This document shows positions 1-10,684 of a DNA stretch of 64,000 bases, piece by piece. The stretch comes from Diphasiastrum complanatum (lineage: Eukaryota; Streptophyta; Lycopodiopsida; Lycopodiales; Lycopodiaceae). Both the position numbers and the translations under genes were made by a program. The first letter of the stretch is position 1. Each line of letters begins with the position of its first letter. The stretch is taken from contig CM055093.1 of assembly GCA_029204225.1 (NCBI GenBank), forward strand, positions 25,944,274 to 26,008,273. Direction: 5' to 3'. The notes under the pieces are model-generated. The model worked only from the letters and a program-made list of their open reading frames with translations. It did not search any database and had not been told where the DNA came from.

Positions 1-222
1 ATGTAGATAAACTACTAGATAAACCAGGATGAACTGAATGATGCATTGAGCTAAAAATGTGTGATATGGCTGATAGTCGAAAAAAAATATCATATATCGT
101 AGTGCCATCAGATGCTGTTCTACTGGGGATGAGAAATGATGTAAGGCGAGCTGCTACAGGAAGAAGAGCATGGGTGTGCTGTTGCCATCATCTGGAAGAC
201 TGTCGATGAGATGTGCTCCTTT

Positions 223-785
223 TCATGGTAGGTCGGATAACTCGGGCTGCACATGATTGTGTCTGATGCATTGTCTTTGATCTCTGTGTGCAGGTATATC
301 ATCGACGTCATCATCATCATCAATATTAGGGCTCTCGGTCTGTCCTAGGTGTCCTCTTGGGAAAGAATGACGTAATTTGGAGTTGGTGGTGTTGCGTGAT
401 ATTGTGGATCTATCTGACATAAGTCCTGTCGTAGTAGAAACATCTCTCGTACCATGAGTGTGATGCAACGTGGATCCTTGTATTGTGATGAGTGAGCGCA
501 GTGTAATAGACATGTCACAGAATAAGCAGTGATATCTCCCTCTAATCTTGTAGTAAGTAGGGCATTGGAAGATGAAGTGCTCCCAGACTCCACCTCATGT
601 AAAGATCATAGATGACAGATCCTCTCCTCTCTCGGGATACCTTGGAATCGTCCAGTCTCAATCCCAAGCTAGTGTGAAGAAATATGGAGCTGACCAAGTA
701 TGAACCGGAGGCCATGAGACAGCCCAGAAGCCAGATAATGTGGTAAGATCGGGAATCCAGCTGTGTCCAACTCAAGAAAATGAGC
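223..785 (-). pseudogene. LINE (non-LTR retrotransposon) C-terminal fragment
   Basis: Reading the minus strand from 785, the peptide contains FLELDTAGFPILPHYLASGL, then GLRFILGQLHISSH, then ETGRFQGIPREERICHL, and after a frame change EHFIFQCPTYYKIRGRYHCLF. This order (hydrophobic segment, HRLxIETGRxxGxPREER, zinc-ribbon-like region, HFxFxCPxYxxIRxxY) is the C-terminal tail that follows reverse transcriptase in plant LINE ORF2 proteins. Stops and at least one frameshift show it is dead. The same region of a related LINE lies at 9510-10300 on the + strand. The reverse transcriptase itself is missing here: the LINE meets a copia fragment near 800-860. An Asp-rich tail (SPNIDDDDDVDD) follows the zinc region. 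Confidence 0.72.
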
Positions 786-859
786 CCGATAGATAGTCAG
801 GTTTGACCCCTAGCTGGCCTTGGGAATAGGACCCCACACCTTCTATCTTACATTCATGA

Positions 860-1802
860 TCATTTGCTCTTTACCCGACATGTGGGAGCTAGCCCCACTA
901 TCAATCCACCAAGGATCTTCACCTTTGACACTTGATGATGAAAAGTTGACATCATGATTGAGTCCTCATGAGAAACTCTCTTCCTCCTCTTGTCCAATGT
1001 TTGGCTTGGCTTTGTGCTTGCTTCCTCTTGAAGCATTTTGAGGCATAGTGTCCCATTTTGTTACAATAGTAGCATTTTACTTTAGATTTGCCCTTCTTGG
1101 GCTTGACTTGGCTTGATGATGATTAGACCCTTGATGATCTCCATCCTTTGCTTGCTCCTTTTTGAAAGCTCCTCCCTTGCTCTTTGCTTTGCCTTTGCTC
1201 TTGAAAATAAAGCTTTGTCATCACCCTCAGTGATGGAGAGCCTCTCCATCCTTGCTTTGATGTAAGCCTTCCTACTCTCCTTGGCCATCAACACACTTTG
1301 AAGGTGTGCAAGTGTAAGCAATTTCCATTATGGCATAGCTTTGGACAAGGTTAGCAAAATCTTACTTAAGCCATTCAAAAAAACTTGCACAAGCTCACTC
1401 TCCTTGATAGGGTCACCAATATAGGCAAGCTCCTTGTTCAAATCCTTTACTCTCAAGACGAATTGATGTCCACTCTCACTCTGGAAGCATTGAAGAACTT
1501 GATTCTTGAGGGAAAAGCAATCTTGAGGTGTTCTTGGACTCATAGATTTGTCTCCCAAGCCTCTTGGGCCGAGGTTCATGCTCCTACTTCCTTGAGCAAT
1601 CATTCATCTTAATACAATGGAGTGCCATCTTACATCTCTTCTTGTATTTAGTTACCTCTTGTGGATGGATTGGCTCATCTTCCTTTCCATTCACTATATC
1701 CATCAAATCTTGCAAAACAAGGATGGATTCCATTCTTAACTTCCAAATTGAATAATTGGAAGAATTCAATCTATCACTAGAATCCAAAAGATAAGCACTC
1801 AT
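860..1802 (-). pseudogene. Ty1/copia gag and protease remnant
   Basis: Gag begins at 1802 (MSAYLLDSSDRL, then NYSIWKLRMESILVLQ), typical of copia gag. It continues in a second frame with SLKNQVLQCFQ and VLRVKDLNKELAYIGDPI, the UBN2-type gag core. A zinc knuckle CYYCNKMGHYASKC (C-x2-C-x4-H-x4-C) lies near 1035-1080, and the aspartic protease motif WWIDSGASSHMS near 905-935. Frameshifts near 1590 and 1320 break the frame. Integrase and reverse transcriptase are absent because the copy is cut off at the LINE. The protein resembles that of the nearly intact copia at 34182-40495, so the two are related families. Confidence 0.8.
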
Positions 1803-2585
1803 AGATGTTATCTTCAACAATAAGGAGATAGATTCAATAAAACAAGATAGATTGTACAAGATTGATCAAAACTAGCTATCCCACTCTCTTAGGGACCTAA
1901 GAAGAATCACACTTTGATTTCTCAACAAGATCTATGATGATCTTGAGCTTGATCAATCTTCTAGATCCAAACCTAGCTCAAATTATTCATAAATTTGATC
2001 AAAACTAGTCTCCTCGTTGATCCAAAAAGGATGAATCAACCTATATTGAACCAAAAGCACTTCAGAGCACACACATGCCTCACAAATAAAGCTCTCTGAA
2101 TTTAGGCTGAATTATTTTGACATAATCAATCTCAAATCTATCAAAATTCCGAGCCAAATAGAAATGCAATTTATACTAGTTTTGCAGTCCAAGATCAAAG
2201 TATTATCCAAAGCCTTGCATTGAACCTAAGAGGAGTCTTCTAGGACCTCAAGAAGCCGAAGAACAACCTTATCAAGCTCTCAAATGGCTGATTCACTTTC
2301 CTAAAGAGTGGTGGCATTTCTAATGAAAATCTCTACTAGGAAACTTGCACTCCAAGATGAAAATCTCCAAGACTTTCTAATTTAGTTTGATTGAATGAAA
2401 GTAACTCAATCTGGGTTTCTGAAGCTATAACTCAGCAAATCAGATCCCCTTTGATATATTTTCATCCAAATGGAACCAAATTTGGAGGTACTATCTCTAG
2501 ATTATCAACTAGTAGCAAAGGCCAAAACCAATACAATCTAGGATTAAAGCTTGTATATTCAAATCTAAAGCTCACTTCTTGATTA
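1803..2585 (-). other. Untranslated leader of the truncated copia
   Basis: This is AT-rich sequence between the primer binding site and gag of the minus-strand copia. No ORF is supported. The part near 2320-2580 is clearly homologous to 17160-17445, where a second copy of the same leader is followed by the same primer binding site and LTR start. Confidence 0.6.
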
Positions 2586-2598
2586 GGCTCTGATACCA
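2586..2598 (-). promoter_or_regulatory. Primer binding site (initiator Met tRNA)
   Basis: On the minus strand the sequence reads TGGTATCAGAGCC directly after an LTR ending in CA. This is complementary to the 3' end of plant initiator-methionine tRNA, the usual primer of copia elements. It fixes the element's orientation and its LTR boundary at 2599. Confidence 0.8.
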
Positions 2599-3250
2599 TG
2601 ATAAAATTTTACAACAAAATGAACCCCAATCAAAGATAAAAGTGATGGAGAATGCACATTTAATTGATCTAGATCCAAATCGATCAAACACTCCAAAGAA
2701 AGGTGCAACAAGCTTCCTAGACCTGTAATCAACTTCAGTACCTTTCAATCAATGCACTAAAGGCATAAGATCACTCACATATGATAGTTCTAACTCACCA
2801 CAGTTACGAATAAAGCCACAGATGATCTAAAAGCTAAGCTATGAAAGCATCACATAAGCAAGACTTAAGCTATGAAAGCAGCACATAAGCAAGACTTAAC
2901 CCTAGAAAGCAGGAAAGAGAGAGATTAAGGAGACAAAAGAGAGAGATCAATATCATCAGCTGAATAACAAATGACACGGTTTCCCTACTTATAGCCAAGA
3001 GGAAGCCCTAAAAGGAAGCTTTCGGTGGCTAGGGCCCAACTGGGAGGGAAAATAGTGCGCCCTCCAAGAAGGCCCCCACTCTCCAGTAATATGTCCAAAT
3101 GGCCTAATAATGAGTAATAAGGCCAAAGGCCAACCATATAGTCTAAGTGTCACTAATGAATAAAAAAGGGCCCAAGGCTTGCTTATGCATAAAGTAAAGT
3201 AAATGTAAATGTAAATGGACGCGGCGAATGTAATGAGCCGAGTCCGTAGA
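2599..3250 (-). repeat. 5' LTR of the truncated copia (outer end approximate)
   Basis: The inner end is set by the primer binding site: in plus orientation it starts TGATAAAATTTTAC. It resembles the LTR starting at 17459. A TATA-like box (TATAAGTA, minus strand) lies near 2990, so U3 is to the right of it. The outer boundary against the gypsy element near 3250 is an estimate; no target duplication was found. Confidence 0.55.
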
Positions 3251-3257
3251 AACTGGA

Positions 3258-4120
3258 TCAAATAGCAGCAAGCCCTGGTGCATCAACAGCTAGAACAACA
3301 TCTGATGTAGAGGAATCAACAATTGCAGCAAGAGCACGAGCCTGATCCGCAAGTGATGGTGTATGATAAAAGACATCAATAGGCTCCCATGTGGGTCCTC
3401 AATAGGACGACCATCCCACTGGACCAAAAACTGAATCTGCCGGCGGCGTCGACTATGGTATAGACGAACCTGTAAGATAGCAGCAGGTAAAAATGGAAAT
3501 AACTCTGGAGCAGTAGGAAACTCAGCATCACAAGTAGCGTCATCCTCAATAGCAGCACGTAATAAACTGACATGGAATACATCACAGGCGCGTGCGGAAG
3601 CAAGACGCTGTAAGCGATATGTAACTGGACTAAGAACCTCCAAAATGCGATAAGGCCCATAATAACCTGGTGCAAGCTTCTCAATAGAAGCATGGCCCTG
3701 GACAAAATGATGACGTGCAAACCGTAGGCGTATTTAAACCATATCTCCAAGCTGAAACTCAACATGGCGGCGGTGACGATCAACTGAGGTTTGATAACGC
3801 TGCTGAACATGCTGTAAATGAGCACTGGCCCGGGTAATAAGCTCTTGAGCACTTGATAGAAAAGATGCAAGTGTGACAGGTGTATCCTCAGGAGGGAGAG
3901 GAATGCCAGGTAAAAGAGGTGCATAGCCATGAGATAAGAAAAATGGTGAGACACCTGTGCTGGTACTAACAGAGCTATTATAGCTATACTCTGCTAAACA
4001 TAAATGCTGATCCCAATCCTTCCAAAAGGAGTAACAAAATGGCGTAAATAATCCTCAAGGATCCTGTTAAGGACCTCAAACTGCCCATCAGAAGTAGAAT
4101 GATCAAGCAGCAACCGGGAA
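3258..4120 (-). pseudogene. Ty3/gypsy integrase C-terminal half with chromodomain
   Basis: Minus-strand frames give DGQFEVLNRILEDYLRHFV, then DWDQHLCLAEYSYNSSVSTS and SPFFLSHGYAP, the C-terminal half of a gypsy integrase core. Next come EVLSPVTYRLQR and DVFHVSLLRAA, then a chromodomain-like end with FLVQWDGRPIEDPHGSL. That order marks a chromovirus-type gypsy. The coding frame ends near 3258. The reading frame changes near 3980, so it is inactive. A chromodomain would normally tether integration to modified histones. The 3' LTR could not be located. Confidence 0.75.
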
Positions 4121-5540
4121 TGCCAAGGTATCCGTAATGCCCAAGATAGTAGAGGATCAGCCCAAAAGATATGGACATCATACCAAGGTATCCAAAAAGC
4201 CCGAGAAGGTAGAACTGCATCAGCAACAGGAAGCCAATAGGGAAACTGGAAAAGAGATGGACACTCATTGCGAATAGCCGCATCATACACGTAACCATCA
4301 ACCATATGTGCAAACTCAGTGATATAGGTGCCCCAAGAAGAATAGCAGCATCGGAAGACCAGCACCAAGGAGTAGGAACATAAGCAGGATGATAGGCACG
4401 CTGTAATAGCATGGAAAAGCAAGCGATATGCCAGGAAACATGGATCATAAAGAGATCATCCTGACAAAGGATAGCTAAAATGGAGAAACGTTCACCAACA
4501 TGGTCAAAAGCCCAAGGTATCCATAAGGCCCATGAATGAGAAGTAGCAATGGCACACGGTACCTTCAAGGCCCCTATCACGACAAGAGCAGCATGCCAAA
4601 AGCTCCAGAAGGTCCAAGAAATCAATGCATCATCTAAAAAAACATGATGCATAAAAACAATAGCAACAAATCTAGAAATAGTAGAGGCCTCAACCAAAAA
4701 ACTGTAGCCGAAAAACTCATCCAGAAAGACCTCATATGGACATACCAATCCATCATAGGATACACCAAAAACGGATGGAGAATCGGATGACCCATCGGAA
4801 CTGGCCGCAAGTGTAATCCCAAAGTACACACGCCAGCAACAAGCGCACAAGTGAGGAATAGAAGAAATGCACTGGAACGCAGAACAGGATCCCCAACATC
4901 AGTAGCAAGCATCGGATCAATATCCACATGTAGCTGGGGATGAGTATCAAGGCACATATGAGCAATACTGAAGTATATGGCGGAAACATCCCCACAAACT
5001 ATCCAAGAGAGGAGAAGGAACTGTCTCAAGGTACTCTGATGGTCTCAGAAAACCAGAACAAAGTGGCAACTCAGCATCGGAGACCAAGCGATATGGAGCA
5101 ACCTGAAATGACGGGGAATCTGAAGATCACCTGGAGAAACAGTAGTTGGAAAGGAGGCAATAACCCAAGCCATCAAGATATGCCAAGCCTGACAATGAGC
5201 AACAATCCAAGGAACATATAGAGAGCCACATGCATAATCATAGAGATATCCGCACCATAGGCGATCAGTAATATGGAAAAACCGGCACCAATCAACAGGT
5301 CCAAATGGAAACCAAGCTATACATAATAACCAAGAATGCCATATATCCATAGCATCGGCATGGACTGCAGCAAATCTATATGTAGAAACACAAGGAGACT
5401 GAAGGATGCCCGTGTACTCATCTAGAAAGATCCCAACATATAAATACCCTAGATAAGTAATAGTGACCATCTGGCAAATATCCTCAGATGGAAAATGTGT
5501 AACGATAAGGGCCAAAGGCGCATGAATCATGTAAGGAACC
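4121..5540 (-). pseudogene. Stop-poor, unrecognisable centre of the gypsy element
   Basis: Between protease and integrase, where reverse transcriptase and RNase H should lie, the minus strand is open over long stretches (for example 3984-4850 and the tail of 5045-6253). I cannot find the YxDD box, the VDYRxLN block, the RNase H motif or the first integrase acidic residues. The word CCAAGGTATCC recurs at 4123, 4183 and 4512. The peptide is rich in Trp, Leu and Ile and looks like diverged or rearranged coding sequence. Treat the assignment as positional only. Confidence 0.4.
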
Positions 5541-6253
5541 GTAGAAATATCATGAGGCGGTTCACAAACCTCAAGCAGAGATTCATGGAGTAAAGCGAAA
5601 GAAGATACAACCTGATCACCACCAATAGCGAGGGAACCATGAAACGTGGACCCCTGAAGAACCCCATGGAAATCAGCAGGAACATCGGCCATAACGGATT
5701 CAAGAGATGGAGATATAGAGACCAATGGAGAAGATACTGCACCAACCACCGAACCAGGAGGGCTATCTGAGGTAGGCGCAAAAGCAATAGTAGAAATACC
5801 ACCAAGGTATACGGCCAGAGGACCCACAGATGGTGAAAGTGAAGCAACAACTGATGTACTCTGAATGGAAAGAAGAGCTGCATCCTGAGCCTTTGGCAGG
5901 CTACGCATAAACTGCTTCCCGGTAACCAACTGATAGTCACCCTGGGAATCAATACCAGCAAGTAAATGATGCGGACCAGCATGAGTAAAGGAAAGTGTCT
6001 GCTGAGAGAGATCCACAGCAACAGTACCAAGTGAAGAGAACCAGTCGTATGCCATATGGAGATCTACTGGAGTAGCCAAAGCATCTGAAACCGTAGACCC
6101 ATGAATAATATCGAAATAAGGAGCATAGGCGACAACATCTATAGCATGGCGCTCAGGAACACGAGTAGCATCAAAGTACTCAACAACAATATCAAAGCAT
6201 GGAACAACATCATCAATAGTATCACAGCATGCTATATCAGTATCAAGGACCAT
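5541..6253 (-). pseudogene. Ty3/gypsy protease-region remnant
   Basis: A minus-strand frame open from 6253 contains HMAYDWFSSLGTVAVDLSQQ and LSFTHAGPHHLLAGIDSQG. This matches the block after the gypsy aspartic protease (xxGxxWLxxLGxVxxDxxxxxxxFxxxG). The protease DTG/DSG box itself is not visible. The segment lies between gag and the uninterpretable centre, as expected for gag-pro-pol order. Confidence 0.6.
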
Positions 6254-6265
6254 ATCAGCCGCAAC

Positions 6266-7289
6266 CTATATATGTGAATCAACATCAGTAGGAACCTGTA
6301 TATGTGACTCTGACTCACTATGGGATACAATGACGGGCTCAGGTAGATCAATAACTATCTCAAGTAAATCAGGCAACTCGCTCAAACTGTGTGATATAGG
6401 ATCCTGAAGGTCAGCAAACTCTGCAGACGTGTAACGTCGGACAAAAGTAGGTCGAGGGGTCGGAGGACGAGGAGACGAAGGGACAATGCAAGGAGCTGGA
6501 ACTGAAGGGGCAGGTGTAGGGGTGGACATAGCGGGAAAAGATGAAGCAGAAGGACGGGGTCGGGAGAAGCGGGAAGGAAGGGTGTCAGAGTACTTGTGCT
6601 GTAAAGTACTGGCAAGAGACATCGCCTCAACAAGTGTGGGAGGACGGAAGGAAGAAACATCGTAACGTAAGGCACCACGAAGCTAAGCAATATAACGAGA
6701 AATAAGCTCAGTGGCCGGTAGATCTGTGAAAAGATAAGAAAGCTCCATAAACTGATCTGTATAAAAAGCAAGGTCACTGGTCTGAGTGAGACTACAGAAT
6801 GTATGACATTGGTGGTCGAGCCACTGAGGATGAATCATAGCATGACGGAGGTCACGGCGAAAGGTATGCCATATATGGAGCCCTTCCCGATCAGGATCAG
6901 CTTGATAAACTCGCCAGCACGTGGCGACGCGTCCATCTATGTGTAAAGCAGCCAACTTGAGGATCAGTCTAAGGGTAGATCTGAAAATATGTGTCAAGCT
7001 TAGCAAACCAATTCTCTAATAAGTTCTCGTCAGAGGAACCGGAATAGGTAGCAAGCTGTACCCTATCATGATAGTCTCGAGCAAAGTGTGGTTTAGGAGT
7101 TGGGGGACGTGGAAAGAAACCAGGAGGTGGGTTAGGTGGAATGAACGGTCCACCACCAGGCTGACTAATAGAAGGAGATGGAAATCCAAATGGAGGGGGA
7201 GTCCCAAATGAAGAAAAGACAGGAGCTTTTCCAGGACCATGAGGCTGTAAAGAATCAATATGTGACTGCATAGTAGCAAAGCCGGTCAT
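6266..7289 (-). pseudogene. Ty3/gypsy gag remnant
   Basis: Gag starts near 7289 with a Pro-rich N-terminus (GFPSPSISQPGGGPFIPPNP), then VQLATYSGSSDENLLENWFA. In another frame come GRVATCWRVYQ, LHIWHTFRRDLRHAMI and FYTDQFMELSYLFTDLPA, the retrotransposon gag domain (W-x-F-x-R-F, then L-x-Q-x-x-S-V-x-Y-x-x-x-F). A third frame holds EAMSLASTLQHKYSD and RRYTSAEFADLQ. At least two frameshifts are needed. The zinc knuckle normally found after the RRYTSAEFAD-like stretch is missing; a run of Ser/Glu/Asp takes its place. Confidence 0.72.
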
Positions 7290-8484
7290 AACTGTATCGA
7301 AGTGAAGATTCTAGAAGATGCATTTGACTTTACATAGTGCAGTATTATAGTGTTATTGTTGGTTTGGGTAGCGCCATCCTTGTCCATGCATTAGGCACCA
7401 ACGATCCCTCCTTGTTTCTAGTGAGGGTTCAAACCTTTTCTGCCATGGTATTGAATCATACACTTGATCACAAACCCACTTGTATGCAATGATTTTCTTA
7501 TGATGATCCTCAAATACGATGCTTATGTTGATGTTTGTTGGCATTCTTGGGTGATTGAACCTATTGATGATGCAACACTATGTGGAGTCTCTACTGATGA
7601 TGTTTCCTTCTAGCACTCTTGGACCATCAAAGTGGTAAGCTTCTTCTTGTCACAGGTCATTGTCTTATGTGAGGCAACAGTTTATTGGCACATGCTAGTA
7701 GCATTACATTATTGCTATTAGAGTACATTAGAGTAGACTTTTTTATGAGTTACGCCAGTAGTTGTATCTTGTTGGTATTTTGTAGCAGTTTTTGTCCTTT
7801 GATATGCATGTGTAATGGACACATCGATGAGATGCTCAAGACTAGGATACTCATGATATTTGTGGTTGATCTCAAAATACATGACAATATAAGTATGGAG
7901 TTCAATGGGATTAAGGGGCCACAAAAACAATGACTTGGCTTACAAGTAGCAATAGTAGCAATGCAACCATTAGTACGCTGATTGGGCTTTCTTGGTCTAT
8001 ATGGTTGGTAGTTACATGCTTGTAGCAACATTGTTCCCACATACATTACCTACAATGCTCATCGTGTTGCCTTTGATAATATTGGTGCAATTGTGGTTTG
8101 GCAGAGTTCACATTATTATTCAATAGTTCTAAACTTTCAATTTAGCAATTATATATGTTCACAAGGAAAAAATTGTATGGTACATAAAGATTTGACTATC
8201 TAATATGGTCAAGAAAGGTGTCTCCTTGGTTTGAGTGGAAAGGAACTAACACTCGAGGCTTCTCTATAATAGTTTGCCTCATAGTTGATGTAGTTTTTTA
8301 TGAGATTGAGCTTGAGTCCTAGGATTTATGTATGGATAATGTTTGTTCTTCATTAATTTCTTGAAATTGTTAGATCTTTCTTTTATGCAACATACCTTAT
8401 TCTATCGGATCACCATAGGCAAGTCATTTCTCCTTCTAGTTAGATACGATCATAGCAAAATTGATCAATATCAATGTTTGATAG
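7290..8484. other. No gene recognised
   Basis: No supported ORF, RNA gene or clear LTR. The first part should contain the leader and 5' LTR of the gypsy element, but I cannot delimit them. The rest is AT-rich and may be intron of the UBTD gene, whose first exon was not found here. Confidence 0.4.
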
Positions 8485-8607
8485 GGCGACACAAAAAGCT
8501 GAAAAGGCCAAAGCCATGGAAGAACCTGGAGCCTATCACACGAGCACAAGTTAAAAGAATGAGAGATGAATTCTGGGATACCGCACCTCATTATGGTGGA
8601 CAAAAAG
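8485..8607 (+). CDS. UBTD-like gene, first visible exon
   Basis: Encodes the Lys/Pro-rich start and RDEFWDTAPHYGGQK. The donor is CAAAAAG followed by GTATTT at 8608. The 5' boundary is an inference, because the frame is open further upstream. Confidence 0.8.
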
Positions 8608-9420
8608 GTATTTTATCTTGGTTAGCATATTGTTTTGTGTTAATCAATTTACTTATCTTTTAGTCTTGTTGGAATGTCAAATCTCTAGTTGCGATTTCTT
8701 AAAGTTTAACACTAAAGTTGGGACCCTGTGTGTGTAAGTCCCCAACCCAATGAGCACTGAAAGTCAAGTTAGAAATAATGGCAACTGGATGAGAGGCATG
8801 AAACATTTGGGGGCCTCTTTTGCCAATTTGGAATCACATGAATCTTGTGAGTGCCTCCCTTGCTAATTTGACATTGTTAGATGTAGTTGAAGGCTTGGAT
8901 TAGAATCCTTGCTAAATGATAATAGCCCATAAGAGGAAAGGAGGACCACCTCTCAACTCTATAAAAGTGGACCATTTCGTTTTTAAGATATGTGTACCTT
9001 TAGAAGCTAGATATGTCCATTGAAGAACTTAAGAAAGAAATTGCAACTGTCAAAATCGAGGTTGTGGCTGTCAAAATCGAAGAGTCTTCTCAATCTACCT
9101 CAGCTAAGATCTAGCAGCCTGAGCACAAGTGGAACATCATCACACAGCTGTCCGATCATGGGAAGATGTACTTAAAGGTTCATCTCCTGCTATTCTTCCA
9201 TCATCTTTGTTTATCTCAGCTACATCCATTGAAGGCCATCTGCGAGAATAGAAAGCACTTAATGTCGCGTTCGAGGTATTCCAAATTCCCAAAACACCAA
9301 GATCTCTAATTATCTAGTTGGTTTAGTTAGTTTGCTTGACGACATTGATCTGTCCTTGTTCCATCTTTCTGATGTATTTTTTTTTGTCTTATATGCCTTA
9401 GGCCATGGAAAAGACATTAA

Positions 9421-9512
<92 letters not shown>

Positions 9513-10640
9513 CTTCTTGTTCATATGGAGTGGTTTTCCTCTACTTATTACGTACATGACCCTGATACACGCTTCCGCATTTTCTCTTTGACTGTTTCTC
9601 CAGTTGCACTGTATTCACTAGACACATGGGGCCCAGGTTTATCTAGAGATACTTGGAGTGACATCTTGCGTTTGCAGATTCTCATGCTTAGCCGGATGAT
9701 TCGGGCCAAGCAGTCAATTCCTCACGATATTATTTTGGCAGAGTTTGCTTCTCCCCCACTGATTGTAGAGGCTATTTTCAGGATCATCACATTCATTCAC
9801 AGAGTTTTAGAGTTTGATTCTTCCAGATACGTGGTAGCGGCTTTTACATCTTCTTGCACTTTAGCCGAGGAGAGGGCTAAGTCCTCATGGTTTCAGTATG
9901 CTTCGGACTTTCTACATAGCTTGGGATTATCTCTGTCTGACCTCCCAAATGGGACTCATATGTTCATTCGTTGACAGATCTACAAAGCATACATACACAC
10001 TGTTTGGTCTCACCTGGATCCATCACGGGTTAAGCTTCAGTTCTATCACACTCACTTTCTTCACCTTGACGCTTCAGGGCTTCCTGTCAGACCGAATTAT
10101 CTCTCTCAGGCATTGTCTTTTGGCCTGCGCTATCGCATTGGTCAGCTTCGGGTCTCTTCTCATCAGCTGGCTATTGAGACATGCAGATACAAAGACACAC
10201 CACGACCCTGAGAGAGTTTGATGTCTCATACACAGCCACATATTACACTTTTCTTTCAGAAAAGATTCAGAGATGATATTTCAAACAATGAGATTGACAT
10301 TCCAGCTCAACAATCGAAGCTCCAGCGTCTTCCTCGACCATCCAGATCCAGAGTTCACCACTAGAGACCTCCATGTGTCTCACACCAGATCACACAGTTT
10401 TTCTCTCTCAGTTAGTAAGTCTTATTCCTCCGCGTAGCTGGTGGTTAAGCTACTGCTTTTGTACCCTCACCACAGTTGGAGGTTAAGCTTTGGTTTTATT
10501 TCCGGTTTATTTTTGTGTTATTCTATGTTTTAGCTGATAGAAATAAGTCCGGCATGGACAATGCTCCTTTCTGATGTACTTTTTCTTTGTCTCATGTGCC
10601 CAAGGGCACTCTGTAGACATTAATACATTCTATTCTGTTC

Positions 10641-10684
<44 letters not shown>

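Noticed and set aside
3984-4850. 288-residue hydrophobic minus-strand ORF as a possible membrane protein gene
   Set aside because: It lies inside the gypsy element between protease and integrase, so its position argues for decayed pol.
5045-6253. 402-residue ORF as an independent host gene
   Set aside because: Its first half carries the gypsy post-protease block in the right orientation and order.
9013-9111. Short ORF starting MSIEELKKEIATVK
   Set aside because: Only about 33 residues, no recognisable family, and inside the UBTD intron; could be a gag N-terminus but cannot be supported.
9332-9559. ORF encoding a long Ser-Leu repeat over the CT microsatellite
   Set aside because: It is a translation of a pure dinucleotide repeat; only the part after the repeat has real protein similarity (LINE).
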